Source: Acanthopleura granulata
Lineage: Eukaryota > Mollusca > Polyplacophora > Chitonida > Chitonidae
Direction: 5' to 3'
DNA: 64,000 nt
Assembly (NCBI GenBank): GCA_016165875.1
Contig: JABBOT010000013.1
Coordinates: 13,778,014 to 13,842,013, forward strand
The notes under the pieces were generated by a model. That model did not search any database. It was given only the letters and a program-made list of their open reading frames with translations, and was not told the DNA's origin. Positions within the stretch are counted from its first letter, which is position 1. The number at the start of each line of letters is the position of its first letter. The position numbers and the translations under genes were made by a program. Positions 22,340-32,229 of this stretch are shown here, piece after piece.

Positions 22340-23190
22340 AATACAACATAATCCGGTTATCGTCTTCCACTCCTTCAAGCTGAGCAATCTCACTCCACTC
22401 CACTCCCTTCTCTCATATCTTTGTACTTGCAGCCGTACAACAATTTATTCCTTTTCCCTTCATAAATCAGAAATTTAATTTGATCCGTGTTTACCGACTT
22501 ATTTATATGTCGAATGATGCTGATTGGTTAGCAGTGAAAGTCCACCACGATTTTTTTCTCGGACTGGAAAAAATGGGGCCGCAAGCCACCTGACCGAATC
22601 CGTGGCCTGACACGAATTTGGCTCTATTGTAGGCCCCCTACTTGAACCGTTGTACGTTTTACTACTGGGCAGACTGGGGCTAGTTCACAGGCCTACACGG
22701 GTTAAATTGCTACAACCCCATTTTGAGAAAATAATCCATATCAGTTCGAGCTGTTGTCTCCACTGAATATGCACTGTGGTGGGACACAGCACGTGAATGA
22801 GCGATGAGGAAATCTCTAATGGAGTTGGAGTTGTAGGCCTAAAAGCTTATGTTTTGACAACATTTTAAACTTCCAGCATCATTACAAGAACTTTTCTACA
22901 AATTAATCTCCTGGAAAAGTCTCCGACTGCACAATGATGGAAAAAATGTAGTGTTGTGACAACGTCTCAGTACTTACTTTAGACACAAAGCCCTGTACGT
23001 TTCACGTTTGGGGCTAGTGCTACATGCTGTAAGAACGTGCCACGCAGGAATTTTTAAGAATGCCGTAACAACATTTACATGCTTTTACACTTGATATATA
23101 TCATTAAAATAGGAGCTTTGTTACTTCGGACAAATACTAAAACCCACGACTATATATATATAGATGTATGACTGTTGAATAAAGCCAGCT
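22340..23190. other. Non-coding interval
   Basis: No supported coding, RNA or repeat feature beyond a short AT-dinucleotide run near 23,150. Confidence 0.4.
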
Positions 23191-23194
23191 ATCA

Positions 23195-23400
23195 CAACTG
23201 GGCCCAACATGGACCTTAAATGGACTGATAAATGGGGCCTAATTGGGCTACCGAGCTATGGCCCATGTCACTTTTGCAACAGGTTTCAGTTGGGTCTTAA
23301 GTGGGCTATCTACAGAGCCAAACATGGGGTTTGGGTGGGCTGACACCTGCTTGTGTGTGGGCTTTCAATGGGTCCCCGGTGGGCTTCACATGGGTGTACA
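23195..23400. repeat. TGGGC-rich degenerate tandem repeat
   Basis: TGGGCYY and ATGGGSY motifs recur about every 15-25 bases (TGGGCCCAACATGG, AATTGGGCTACCG, GTTGGGTCTTAAGTGGGC, GGTGGGCTTCACATGGG). The open frame across it reflects this bias and is not treated as a gene. Confidence 0.5.
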
Positions 23401-24500
23401 CAGTTCCACCGACACCCGCCCTACCATCAGAAATATACCCGTGAAGCTTGCTAATTGATTGTTGAGCGATGGTGTTTTATGATGTACACAATGATGATGC
23501 CAGCTATCAAATTTACCGGTGGAGGAAAGCAAACAGTGTCTGGGGGAATCACCATACCTTGCCAGGTACCTGTTAGAAGTAATGAGGTAAAGCCGCAACA
23601 GATCCAGCGAGAGCCAAATACGACCAAGAGGCCTCATGGGTCAAAGGCGGTGGTTGGCAGTGAGGTAAAGAGGCTGGATACATGGATACAAATTGGTCCA
23701 ATAATCCCACCATACAAATTGCAGTTTACAGAATCTATAACTGAACAAATGAAAGTTTCAAAAGCTTCTATTGAATAGAAAATGTTTTTTCATGTCTTAT
23801 TTAATTTCAACCCTGCAATAATAATGAAGTTAAGACTATAAAGTTAGACATTCCTTTCGAAGATAAGATTTTTATTGTCTCAGGTTTAGCACGAGGTGCG
23901 CCAAAAGGTTTGTCAACATTTGACTTCCCCGCTAAAGATGCCTTAAAAATAAACAACAACAGAAATGTCTCCGTTAACTGTACTGTTAATATCCTCCACC
24001 ACGCTGGGTGCAATACAGAACTCGCCGGATCTGCTTGCCCTCGTTCCATAACTGTCTCTTGAACCAACAAACCACTTAGACACTGCTTTTCTGGCGGATC
24101 CTGTAAAACAGAAATGTTAATGCTTGCTGTTTAGTTTTGTCAACAGGTACCCATTTAAACACGTATCTCCGCGTCAATTACACAATACCCCTCAGCTGTG
24201 AATCTCATCCAGATATGAGACTGATTCAAACTGCCCTACAATGACAGGACGGTTAGCATTTATCTCAGGGCGCATGTTTAGAATAGTCTTCAGTCAATTT
24301 TATTACTAAATACAACTAGATAGTAAACGTTTTGCTAACCTGGTACTAGTCGAGATACATAATTACACTAATTATAACAGAATAAATATCGTTTACTTTA
24401 AAAGTTCATGAAACGCACAATTGTCGGGTGCAAAGGGACATAACTCACCAAGAATAGTACTGAGGCTAATAAAATGTAACATGCACATACTATAGAGTTT
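23401..24500. other. Non-coding interval
   Basis: Open frames of up to about 107 codons (23,455-23,778) have low-information composition and no recognised motif. Nothing is supported. Confidence 0.35.
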
Positions 24501-24504
24501 GGAG

Positions 24505-24615
24505 TTCAGTTTATTTATTTGATTGGTGTTTTACGTTGTACTCAAAAACAGCAGCCAGCATTGAGGTGGGAGGAAACCGAGGAGAGCCAAGAGGAAACCT
24601 ACTACCAACCGCAGG
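24505..24615 (+). mobile_element. SINE copy, truncated
   Basis: AGTTTATTTATTTGATTGGTG, TTTTACGTTGTACTCAAAAA, GTGGGAGGAAACCGAGGAGA and CCAACCGCAGG identify the common SINE with an internal deletion. Confidence 0.75.
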
Positions 24616-25068
24616 TTTTTTTTAGTTCAATGTAGATGTGTAGTAACAAAAACTGAACGAAATTGAAAAAAATATAGATGAACTCTCATAGGTTCATTTA
24701 TGTATTGAATACTAAAACATCCTAACTGATGCAGCCCAAGGAACAGAAATGCATTCATGCTAATCGATATGTTAAAGGTATAAGAATTTAAAAAGTATAT
24801 AAAATATACAGAAAGTTGAATCAGAGTATATTCAATGGACATGACTTCCTCAAAACTTGTGTGGCAGTGATTCATCCTATTCGTCCTCCGATTAACACAT
24901 GACCACAGCTGCATCACTGATACTATTGCTTCTACAAAGAATCTAAGGACTTTCAGAAGATACCGTATGGGTTGTCATCATGTATGACAACGTTCTACTT
25001 GTTCTTCTCGCCCACTTAAATTCCCGATAACCAAAAGGCTGAAAAAAACTTGAAATTTTGCTTGTTTT

Positions 25069-25145
25069 CATTGACTGATTTCATTGGTATTTTATCCCGT
25101 ATTCAGGAGTATTACACTCACAAGTCAGCTGTCATGTTTATACGT
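25069..25145 (+). mobile_element. SINE head fragment
   Basis: TTGACTGATTTCATTGGTAT, TTTATCCCGTATTCAGGAGT and ATTACACTCAC are a worn 5' end of the common SINE. Confidence 0.5.
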
Positions 25146-25847
25146 AGGAGAAGGGGTGATTTTCTACAACGCTGACAACGATGTGAGTATTATCTAGTTT
25201 TTAGTCCTGGTGCATCTTTTTCAGGTTAATTTTCACAGATTTTTTTCCGAATGCTGTTGTCATCATGTAGTATTGGAGACAATATCACGATTCCAATACA
25301 TAGATTTGTTGTGAGTCAGGAGTGGCTTATCACAACTTTGAGCTGCGAACACCAAGATGTAAGTAAACAGGGAGGGGCAGATAACTCCGAACCGAGTGTT
25401 CGTAGTCCGACACGATCTGCGTCTGTATGCGTATTTAATACACTGACAGATATTGTATACAGACGTCTAACCGAAAATTGCATTTTTGGCGCAGGATGGA
25501 TGCGGACCACTTGGTGGCAGAGGTACTCCCTTCTCTCTATCGCCTAGATCTCCAAAACCACATATCCTTTTCACACAACACTGGCATGACTGTGTTTCTG
25601 GATAATTTGCCTTCACACTGTTGTGTATAACGCGCGCACAGATAAGCAAGCGTTGATACTCCAAAACGGCCACAAATCTCTTTTTCACTTCTCAACACGG
25701 GTAACGACGATGACCCACTTCTCAGATCGTGTTTTTTCTCGCATAAGATACGAAAGTAGACAATGTGACGCGCACTATCAAAGCTATTCCGAGTCAGATA
25801 ATAACGGAGGGGTGTGTGGGGCATCCAGTTAACAATACACAAAGGAT

Positions 25848-26066
25848 ATGGAACTGTTTCATTATTTAGAAAAATTCGAGTTGCTTCTGGTTAATGTTAA
25901 TAAAAGCAGTATTATGCAAAGATTTCATCAGCTGCCTTCTCCAATAGTCGATGGTTTCCAGGAAAATGCACTCGATGAGATGACTGACAAAGGCGGTGTG
26001 AAGGATTGGGAAAAAAAGCACCCGTGGGACCTTGGCAGACTTCTAGCTAAGCTAAGCTTCTTTTGA
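25848..26066 (+). CDS. Cassette ORF a, unknown 72-residue protein
   Basis: A short ATG-started frame begins MELFHYLEKFELLL and ends in a KDWEKKHPWDLGRLLAKL segment predicted to be helical. It lies at the left edge of the GC-richer cassette, same strand as the others. It may be the truncated start of a longer protein, because the stop comes soon after a sequence that looks like the beginning of a helical domain. No family recognised. Confidence 0.3.
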   Translation: MELFHYLEKFELLLVNVNKSSIMQRFHQLPSPIVDGFQENALDEMTDKGGVKDWEKKHPWDLGRLLAKLSFF

Positions 26067-26454
26067 AGACAGTTAGTGATTTCCGTGCGAGACACTGCTA
26101 CTGTTGCTACAGCAAAGCATCTGGCTGCTATTTTTCCTGCAAATAATCACCTTTAGTGTGATCGAATGGGCTGCATGCTGAATATATTACAGCTAGGAGG
26201 TTAGTGGTACATATCGCGCGTTGCATGTGGTCTGTGGTTCAAAGTACTCGTCGGACTAGACGCCCTGATCGACGAAGACCCTGAGGCTTCATCTGGACAA
26301 AAGTAACAGAAGGGGCCATTGGAGGAACAGGCAGGAGCGCGTCTTACTAATCTGCACCGTGAAAGGTTTGCTGCGCTGGCAGTAGAGGGGGATGAATGGT
26401 TCAGGCCAAACAGTATCGTGGGAAGGCATTGACAGTGGACCCCTTTGACACCCT

Positions 26455-26819
26455 TTGGACAAGGACGAGGTCGAAAAGCTCTACGCCCGCTACGAGGCAT
26501 GACTAGGCGTGGCCATGACGAAAACGATAGGGCAGGCTGCATTACAATTCTCCTCATTAGTGGTCAGCATGTTTCTTCCAGTCCTACCCGAGAAACTATG
26601 GGCGCTTGCGCGCGACCTTTCGCCCTTAGTTGGGCATGTTTCCTGTGTGCTCTGTCATCGCTAGCGCCGCTAACCGCTGCTCTTACCACAGCCAGGCACT
26701 GTCAATTTGGACAAGTGCCCTCGGACAATGAACGATGGCGGAGAACCCGACTATTCCTTCGGAGCACCAAGCGAACCCGCCGGCGGTGACATCTCCGATG
26801 GAACGAGCGACAGACCATG
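26455..26819 (+). pseudogene. Cassette ORF b, helical protein remnant
   Basis: The frame starts near LDKDEVEKLYARYEA, hits a TGA, then continues with MTKTIGQAALQFSSLVVSMF and further into two stops near 26,664. A second frame then carries LAPLTAALTTARHCQFG, and the first resumes as CPRTMNDGGEPDYSF to a TGA at 26,817. At least one indel and three stops separate the pieces. It overlaps the start of ORF c by about 85 bases in another frame. Function is unknown. Confidence 0.4.
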
Positions 26820-26980
26820 AGAAAATGAAAGACCCGAAGAGGGTGTCGGCCGGGCGTGCCGGGACCGCTGCCAGAAAGGTCAAACAGGAACGATTGCTGG
26901 AACAGCTTCGGCAGCCAAGGAATCACAACACCATGATGTTTCTGTTGCTGCTGCTGTTGCAGGACAGCAGGACACCTTGA
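26735..26980 (+). CDS. Cassette ORF c, small basic protein
   Basis: An ATG-started frame of 81 codons. After a Pro/Glu-rich start comes a basic, helical stretch KDPKRVSAGRAGTAARKVKQ followed by ERLLEQLR, then a Leu run coded by a CTG-like repeat before the stop. In an undamaged relative this basic coiled region would probably continue into the membrane segment of 27,007-27,202; the link here appears frameshifted. The charged KDPKR...KVKQ block could bind nucleic acid or membrane, which is a guess. Confidence 0.4.
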   Translation: MAENPTIPSEHQANPPAVTSPMERATDHEKMKDPKRVSAGRAGTAARKVKQERLLEQLRQPRNHNTMMFLLLLLLQDSRTP

Positions 26981-27006
26981 GGCCACCAGAACGGAGAGAG
27001 TCTGTT

Positions 27007-27202
27007 TCAGAGGGTGTTACAAAGCAGACCAACTGGACCCATATATAAGTGGGGTAGCTGGCCTTGCGGGTGTATATTATATATGTACTCATCACCAGCA
27101 GCTGGCGCAGTTTCTGTTGCTGCGCAACTACAGAAAACAACACAATCCACCTCTAAGCCCCGGAAATTGAAGATTCCCACCGATCCTCTCCATATGGAAT
27201 AA
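27007..27202 (+). pseudogene. Cassette ORF d, membrane segment and C-terminal tail
   Basis: One frame reads PYISGVAGLAGVYYI, a likely single transmembrane helix; a neighbouring frame carries SKPRKLKIPTDPLHME up to a TAA at 27,200. Together they look like the membrane anchor and tail of one protein split by a frameshift, possibly the C-terminal half of ORF c. No family identified. Confidence 0.35.
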
Positions 27203-27222
27203 CAACATGACAAATATATCCT

Positions 27223-27491
27223 GTTTACATAGACTTGAAAAACGCCTTCGAAACTGCAGCTACCGATCGTAAGATGCTCGCAAATGCGCTGTATCACAGC
27301 GCAGTCGTCTCTGGCTTACCTATGGGATACTTCAGACTGGGTAAGAGGGTCATTGAAGGTGCCTCTCCCAAGGTAGACTTCCCTCCCCTCCCCCGTGATA
27401 TCGGGATGTGGTCGTGGACGTGGCCATCGCGATGGCCACCAAGGACACGCTAATTAAACAGGGCATCATTCCAGCAGATATTATGAAGTAA
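27223..27491 (+). pseudogene. Cassette ORF e, unknown protein with frameshift
   Basis: The frame contains YIDLKNAFETAATDRKMLAN and GLPMGYFRLGKRVIEGASP, is open from 27,211 and has no ATG. Near 27,405 the sensible reading moves to another frame, DVVVDVAIAMATKDTLIKQG, which ends IPADIMK and a TAA at 27,489. The stop lies only 2 bases before the ATG of ORF f, a spacing more typical of viral or prokaryotic gene blocks than of animal genes. Confidence 0.4.
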
Positions 27492-27493
27492 CA

Positions 27494-27982
27494 ATGGTCT
27501 TGATCGGTATGATGGTTGGGGGTGCTCTCGTAAATGCACTTCATTTCTCAGGTAGTAACTTTCTCTTCTCAGCGCTTCGAAGATCCGTGGTAGATGCGGA
27601 GCGTAGACCCCACAATAAAGCTATAGAACAGCTCCAGACGACGCAGGCCGTGTGATCCCTATAAAAAACACAGCGTTTGGACTGGATTAATGACGAACGT
27701 CGTCAACAGGGGCACGCAGAGCGCGCATTTCGCGATGTGGACGCCGCCATGCACGAGTACGCTCAGGTTACGTTGAAAACTCTTAGCCCCATAGGGCCGG
27801 AACCTGTCCTAGGTGATTTCTATACACCGTCTGAGAATCAAAAAGAACGCGAGATGGCCTCCATCCTCCTCGGGATGGGTGTTACTGGGCTGGTCGCCTA
27901 CAAACCCGCCGAGGAATCCGAAAAGACTGTGCTGGACTCTAGTAAGAGCTCCTCGCCGCAATGGCAGGTACGACATGAGTAG
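27494..27982 (+). pseudogene. Cassette ORF f, membrane-anchored helical protein with two stops
   Basis: From the ATG at 27,494 the frame runs 162 codons, interrupted only by a TGA and a TAA near 27,653-27,663. Residues 1-28 (MVLIGMMVGGALVNALHFSG and following) form a probable transmembrane helix. A charged helical region follows (AERRPHNKAIEQLQTTQA), then LDWINDERRQQGHAERAFRD, EPVLGDFYTPSENQKEREMA and a hydrophobic ILLGMGVTGLVAYK. The single frame with only two nonsense codons indicates a fairly recent loss. The sequence reminds me of small membrane proteins recurring in cnidarian and mollusc genome predictions; unverified. Confidence 0.5.
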
Positions 27983-28354
27983 TGAGGCTGGAGTTCTATT
28001 GTTCTATACCATTTGCATCGCTTGGATATTGCGTGATGATGGGTTTGCCTGAGGAGCTATACACCGCGCTGCTAGAGGTTGACTATTATGGCTGCGTCAG
28101 TGAGATTCCTGGTCGTATGACCCATGTGCTGGCTCGTAGAGGACGAAAAAGCCGTGATGCGTGTCGCAGCAGCGCTTGGTCCCGTTCTCAGTGATATCTG
28201 GGATAGGGCCGGGCAGCTGCCTGAGCATGTGGTTTCCGCCTGTTGGAGACAGATCAGGCATCTGTATTACCTTGCTTATGGTGCCTTCTGTGGCCGACCA
28301 TTTGTCTATTCGTCTATCGAAGACATACTGTGCGACAGCCCCAAGGGCTACTAG
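27982..28354 (+). pseudogene. Cassette ORF g, first copy of a duplicated domain
   Basis: One frame has LPEELYTALLEVDYYGCVSE and IPGRMTHVL. After a one-base shift near 28,135 another reads EDEKAVMRVAAALGPVLSDI, WDRAGQLPEHVVSACWRQIR and HLYYLAYGAFCGRPFVYSSI. The hallmark W-R-x-I-R-x-L-x-Y-L-A-Y is repeated in the next segment. No known family is recognised. It follows ORF f directly. Confidence 0.45.
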
Positions 28355-28369
28355 GCACAATATAATTAA

Positions 28370-28770
28370 TGAGGCTCGAGCTATTTTTCCATACTATTTG
28401 CATATGTGCCAGAAGTTGACAACTGTGCCCGCCGCAACAAAATCCCTGGTACTATAGCCCATGTACTGATTGATAGCGCACACAAGGCGCTCGATCTCTG
28501 GTGGCAGGACGAAACGACCGCAACGGGTTTCGCAGCAAAGGTGCTGAAGGGCCCGACGAACCTCCCGACGACGACCGAACGGCTGCCTGAGCCTGTGGCT
28601 GCTGCGTGTTGGAGACTTATCAGGCTGCTGGAATACCTTGCTTATCGTGCCTACTACTATGGCCGACAAGTTGTCTATTCGCCTATCGAAGAAAGTGCAT
28701 ATACTTTAATATTGCAGGTTTTGGCGACAGCCAAGGACTCAGCTCAGTTACTTTTTGTGTCTTCGACTTG
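28370..28770 (+). CDS. Cassette ORF h, second copy of the duplicated domain
   Basis: A frame open from 28,406 (no upstream ATG needed to keep it open) contains KIPGTIAHVLIDSAHKAL, TTERLPEPVAAACWRLIRLL, YLAYRAYYYGRQVVYSPIEE and VLATAKDSAQLL. It aligns with 27,990-28,360 throughout: GAGGCTSGAG near both starts, ATTTGCAT, CCTGGTMSTAT, GCCTGAGC and GCGACAGCC. A 24-base extra piece with an ACTTTAATATTGCAG acceptor-like end lies between SPIEE and LATA. It is the best-preserved frame of the cassette. Confidence 0.4.
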
Positions 28771-28779
28771 AAACTGTCC

Positions 28780-29580
28780 TCACACCCATGGAAATTCTCA
28801 CCTAATTGGCAAGTTTGACTGATGAGGATATCTATGCTTTAAGAACACCACGTGTTTTTGTTTGTCCTGTAGCGAAGACCTCCTGCTCATATACACTTTA
28901 AATAGCTCTTTAGCTGAATAAGTGATACCAAACTTATTCTTTGTTTCTTACAATATTAGTCCTTTTCAGCGATGTATTCTAGGCGTTTTCAGTCCTTAGA
29001 TGAAAAAAACTAATTTTATTCATTATTAGATGAGACTTAACAACTCTGTGAGGCCAATCTCTTTAGTGGGGAATTCCAAGCCCACTATTCCTTACTGTTA
29101 AGGAACTCTTTGTTTCGTTTTCTAATACATTGAATGATCTTATCCATATACCATAAAAAGTAGTGACCAGACTGTGAGAGATCAAATTACATGTTTAAAA
29201 AACCCAAGTAAACAGTAATAAAGATGTTGCTCGTTCTGCTTCAGTTTAGTGATGAAAATTAAAGTGTATCCCGTTCAGAATAAAAATTACGTCTACAATC
29301 CATTGATTTCATTGACAGAGGAACAACACTTAGAATTTTTATGAAACTCAGCATAAACCAGAACAGTGAAAACTCGCCATTTTCAATAGAGATTGGTTGA
29401 AAGTTTGGAAGGGGTTTTCCAATTCTATGTAAACAAGATATGTTTACTAATCGCGGAAGTGCTGAAGTCAGAGATGTGGTGTATATAAGAGAGTGCGAAG
29501 ATGCTAACCTTGGGAAAAACCGAGGCTGAACTGCGTCGCTAAGATGGCAACGGTGAGCAGTATACGTGACATGTTCGAAA
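28780..29580. other. Non-coding interval
   Basis: No gene, repeat or RNA feature is supported between the cassette and the 59-base tandem repeat. Confidence 0.4.
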
Positions 29581-29584
29581 TAGC

Positions 29585-30345
29585 CGGGCGTGCTGTGGTG
29601 TTATACAGGGAGAGAAGAATGCTGACAGAGGTGGATCGTTCTGATCGGTTTTGTCGTGTTACTGACGCAGAGAGGAAAACTGACAGAGCTGGACTGTCCT
29701 GATCTATGTTGTCGTTAGGAAAACTGACAGAACTGGATCGTCCTGATCTGTGCTGTCGTCTTAGAGACGAGGAGATGAAATCTAACAGTGCTGGAATGTC
29801 CTGATGTGTGTTGTCGTGTTACAGACGGAAAGAGGAAATCTGACAGAGCTTGTTCTTTGCTGTCGTGTTACAGACGGAAAGAGGAAAACTGACAGTGCTG
29901 GATCGTCCTAATCTGTGTTGTCGTTTTACCAACGGAGAGAGGAAAACTGACAGTGCTGGATTCGTCCTGATCTGTGTTGTCGTCTTAGAGAAGAGGAGAT
30001 GAAATATAACACTGCTGGAATGTCCTGATGTGTGTTGTCGTGTTACAGACGGAAAGAGGAAATCTGACAGAACTTATTCTTTGCTGTCGTGTTACAGACG
30101 GAAAGAGGAAAATTGACAGAACTTGATCTGTGTTGTCGTGTTACAGACGGAGAGAGGAAAACTGGCAGAACTGGATCTGTGTTGTCGTCTTAGAGACGAG
30201 GAAATGGAATCTGACAGTGCTGGAATGTCCTGATGTGTGTTGTCGTGATACAGTCAAAAAGGGGAAAACTCACAGTGCTGGATGGTCCTGACCTGTGTCG
30301 TCGTTTTACAGACGGAGAGAGGAAAACTGACACAGCTGAACCACA
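29585..30345. repeat. About 59-base tandem repeat array with higher-order structure
   Basis: About 13 units share TTGTCGTGTTACAGACGGAG, AGAGGAAAACTGACAG and CTGGATCGTCCTGATCTGTG. A distinct unit type starting GTCTTAGAGACGAGGAGATG recurs at about 29,758, 29,982 and 30,188, giving a larger period of about 200-230 bases. Units vary by deletion of the GGATCGTCCTG part. It is not protein-coding in any constant frame. Confidence 0.85.
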
Positions 30346-30810
30346 CATGGAACAGGTATACACTGCCAGGCTGTTCTGGTTTTGCAGACCCTACCTAGTA
30401 AATATACTTAGATGTATTGTTTCAATGCTTTTCAAGTTTTACTCTGGTTAAAACGCCTATAGAGTCTTAGACAGCCTTATAACATAAATACTGTATATAA
30501 CTGTACACGATTCGTTTCGCTGGTGTTGGCGTGAACAAGTAGGTCACTTCATACATGTGTCTTTATGTACTGTGTGCCTGTATTCTGTCTGCTATTCATC
30601 AGATCTCTGGCTTCTTTTACATTACGCTGACGTAGTACAATGACCCAGGCGCCTCTCACCAATGAATCTTTTTCAAGTGAAAAAGAAAACTTCACTTGAA
30701 AAAGACCTCGTCATGTAGGTCGAAAGCTCGCGAATATGTCAACAACACACGTGATCATTTCTTGAGTTTTCATTACTATCAACTTTTTACATTTAGAGTA
30801 AAATGTAAGT

Positions 30811-30938
30811 ATTTATTTATTGATTTATTTCATGGGTATTTTACGCTGTCCTCAAGATTATTTCACTTATACAACGGCAGACAACATAAGAGTGGGTGGA
30901 AACCGGGCAGAGTCCCAGGAAAACCCAAGGCTATGCGA
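30811..30938 (+). mobile_element. SINE copy
   Basis: TTTATTTATTGATTTATTTC, TTTTACGCTGTCCTCAAGAT, TATACAACGGCAGACAACAT and GTGGGTGGAAACCGGGCAGA identify the common SINE. Confidence 0.85.
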
Positions 30939-30949
30939 AGGTTGGACTC

Positions 30950-31054
30950 GATGTGTTTTGACGGACATATATATGATGTGTTGTGACGGACATACATATG
31001 ATGTGTTGTGACGGACATATATATGATGTGTTTTGAGGGACATACATATGATGA
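30950..31054. repeat. 25-base tandem repeat, four units
   Basis: Four units of GATGTGTTKTGASGGACATA followed by YATAT run without gaps directly after the SINE. The arrangement is a short minisatellite. Confidence 0.9.
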
Positions 31055-31059
31055 GCAAT

Positions 31060-32010
31060 TTTAACTCAGGGTTTTCTTTTGTATCGTCAATTTTATTCAG
31101 TGTCATTTGTTTTGGATGTAATGATGAAGAAAACTAACACGATGCAGATTATAAGAAAAACAAACTCCAAGTTGAACCGGTTGGGAAATGTTTAAATGTC
31201 TAGATGTGGTAATGCATATGTTCACGTTGCTTTAGAAGAAAAGCCATCAGTTGTGTGAAGCTGGAGTTCTACAAATGTCGACATCAAAACAGCAGCTTAA
31301 GTGTGACCTTTTTTCAACTAGAATACTGTAGACGCTTCTCGATTTGCATTCATGATAAATCAGGATTAAGTTTCTGGGTTAGCCTACGTGCCTCAGACGT
31401 CTGGTTTGTTTGAATTATTTTGATGTGATTGTTTATAAATCCTGATGACAAGACATCATTCTGAGCAATCCTTGACCAGTGACGTCTAATATATTGCGAT
31501 TAACATCACTACATTCTCTCCTAGTTCTGTTTAAGGGAACAAGACCAACTTTAAATAAAGTACACATCACCCGAAATACTATTTATGCACATTCCAAAGA
31601 TGTTTTCATATTATCTTTACATTCTTTTTTATGGTGAATATAATATAAAAACATTCTGTGGACCATATCTGGATTCCCCATGAAATTGTTTTTAGATGAT
31701 GCGTACCTAATAGGCGTGTTTTCTTTATGACTATGTATAAACATTAAGAATAAAACCCTGCTGCACTCAGGTAAACTCGGAAGAGGTCGCATTTGATTGT
31801 TTACTTGTGACCATTTGCCCATTATCACACTATCATGAGTGCTCGGCTTGTGATAAAATAAAACCTTCAGTCTTTTCGGCCCTTTATTTCGTCATTTTTT
31901 TCCCATTTCATAAATTTTCCTAGATCTTTTTTGGTTTGTGTTGATAATTGTCGGATCAGTTACTGATCTGGAGGGTCCATTGTGCCTGACGGCAGTTATA
32001 TAATGTATCA
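31060..32010. other. Non-coding interval
   Basis: No gene or repeat can be supported here. Confidence 0.4.
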
Positions 32011-32017
32011 ATAAGTG

Positions 32018-32225
32018 TTATTGATTTATTTAATTATTTGAATGGTGTTGTACGCCGCACTCAAGAATATTTCACTTTTACGACTGCGGCCATCATTATG
32101 GTGGGAGGAAACCGGGCAGAGCCCGGCGAAAACCCACGACCTTCCGCAGATTGCTGACAGACCTTCCCACGTACCGCCGCAAAGGAAGCCAGCATGAGCT
32201 GGACTTGAACCAACAGCGATAAATG
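32018..32225 (+). mobile_element. SINE copy, near full length
   Basis: It has the T-rich head, TGTACGCCGCACTCAAGAAT, ATTATGGTGGGAGGAAACCG, GCAGAGCCCGGCGAAAACCC, ACCTTCCCACGTACCGCCGC and AGGAAGCCAGCATGAGCTGG with part of the tRNA-like end (ACTTGAACCAACAGCGA). Confidence 0.9.
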
Positions 32226-32229
32226 TTGT

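Larger units (their letters stand above)
25848..28770 (+). mobile_element. GC-richer multi-ORF cassette, candidate mobile or virus-derived element
   Basis: This segment is visibly richer in GC than its surroundings. It carries a row of small plus-strand reading frames that overlap or nearly touch: one helical, one basic with a following membrane segment, one ending 2 bases before the next ATG, one with an N-terminal membrane helix, and a duplicated domain at the end. Several are broken by stops or frameshifts. Such packing is unlike host genes and resembles DNA virus or large DNA transposon gene blocks. Some of the segments resemble, from memory only, small proteins repeatedly predicted in cnidarian and lophotrochozoan genomes. 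No polymerase, integrase or capsid motif and no terminal repeats were found, so class and borders are open. Confidence 0.5.

Noticed and set aside
23455..23778. 107-codon plus-strand frame next to the TGGGC-rich repeat
   Set aside because: Sequence has no recognisable motif, and its flanks show no promoter or convincing splice signals.
26201..26557. 118-codon minus-strand frame in the cassette
   Set aside because: It lies opposite ORF b, and its Ser/Arg/Pro-rich composition is a by-product of GC-rich plus-strand coding sequence.
25848..28770. Bacterial or phage contamination as the source of the GC-rich cassette
   Set aside because: It is continuous with SINE-bearing host DNA on both sides, carries many disabling mutations, and lacks ribosome-binding-site spacing.
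29585..30345. Possible CRISPR-like array
   Set aside because: Units are contiguous variants of one sequence with no unique spacers, and the organism is eukaryotic.
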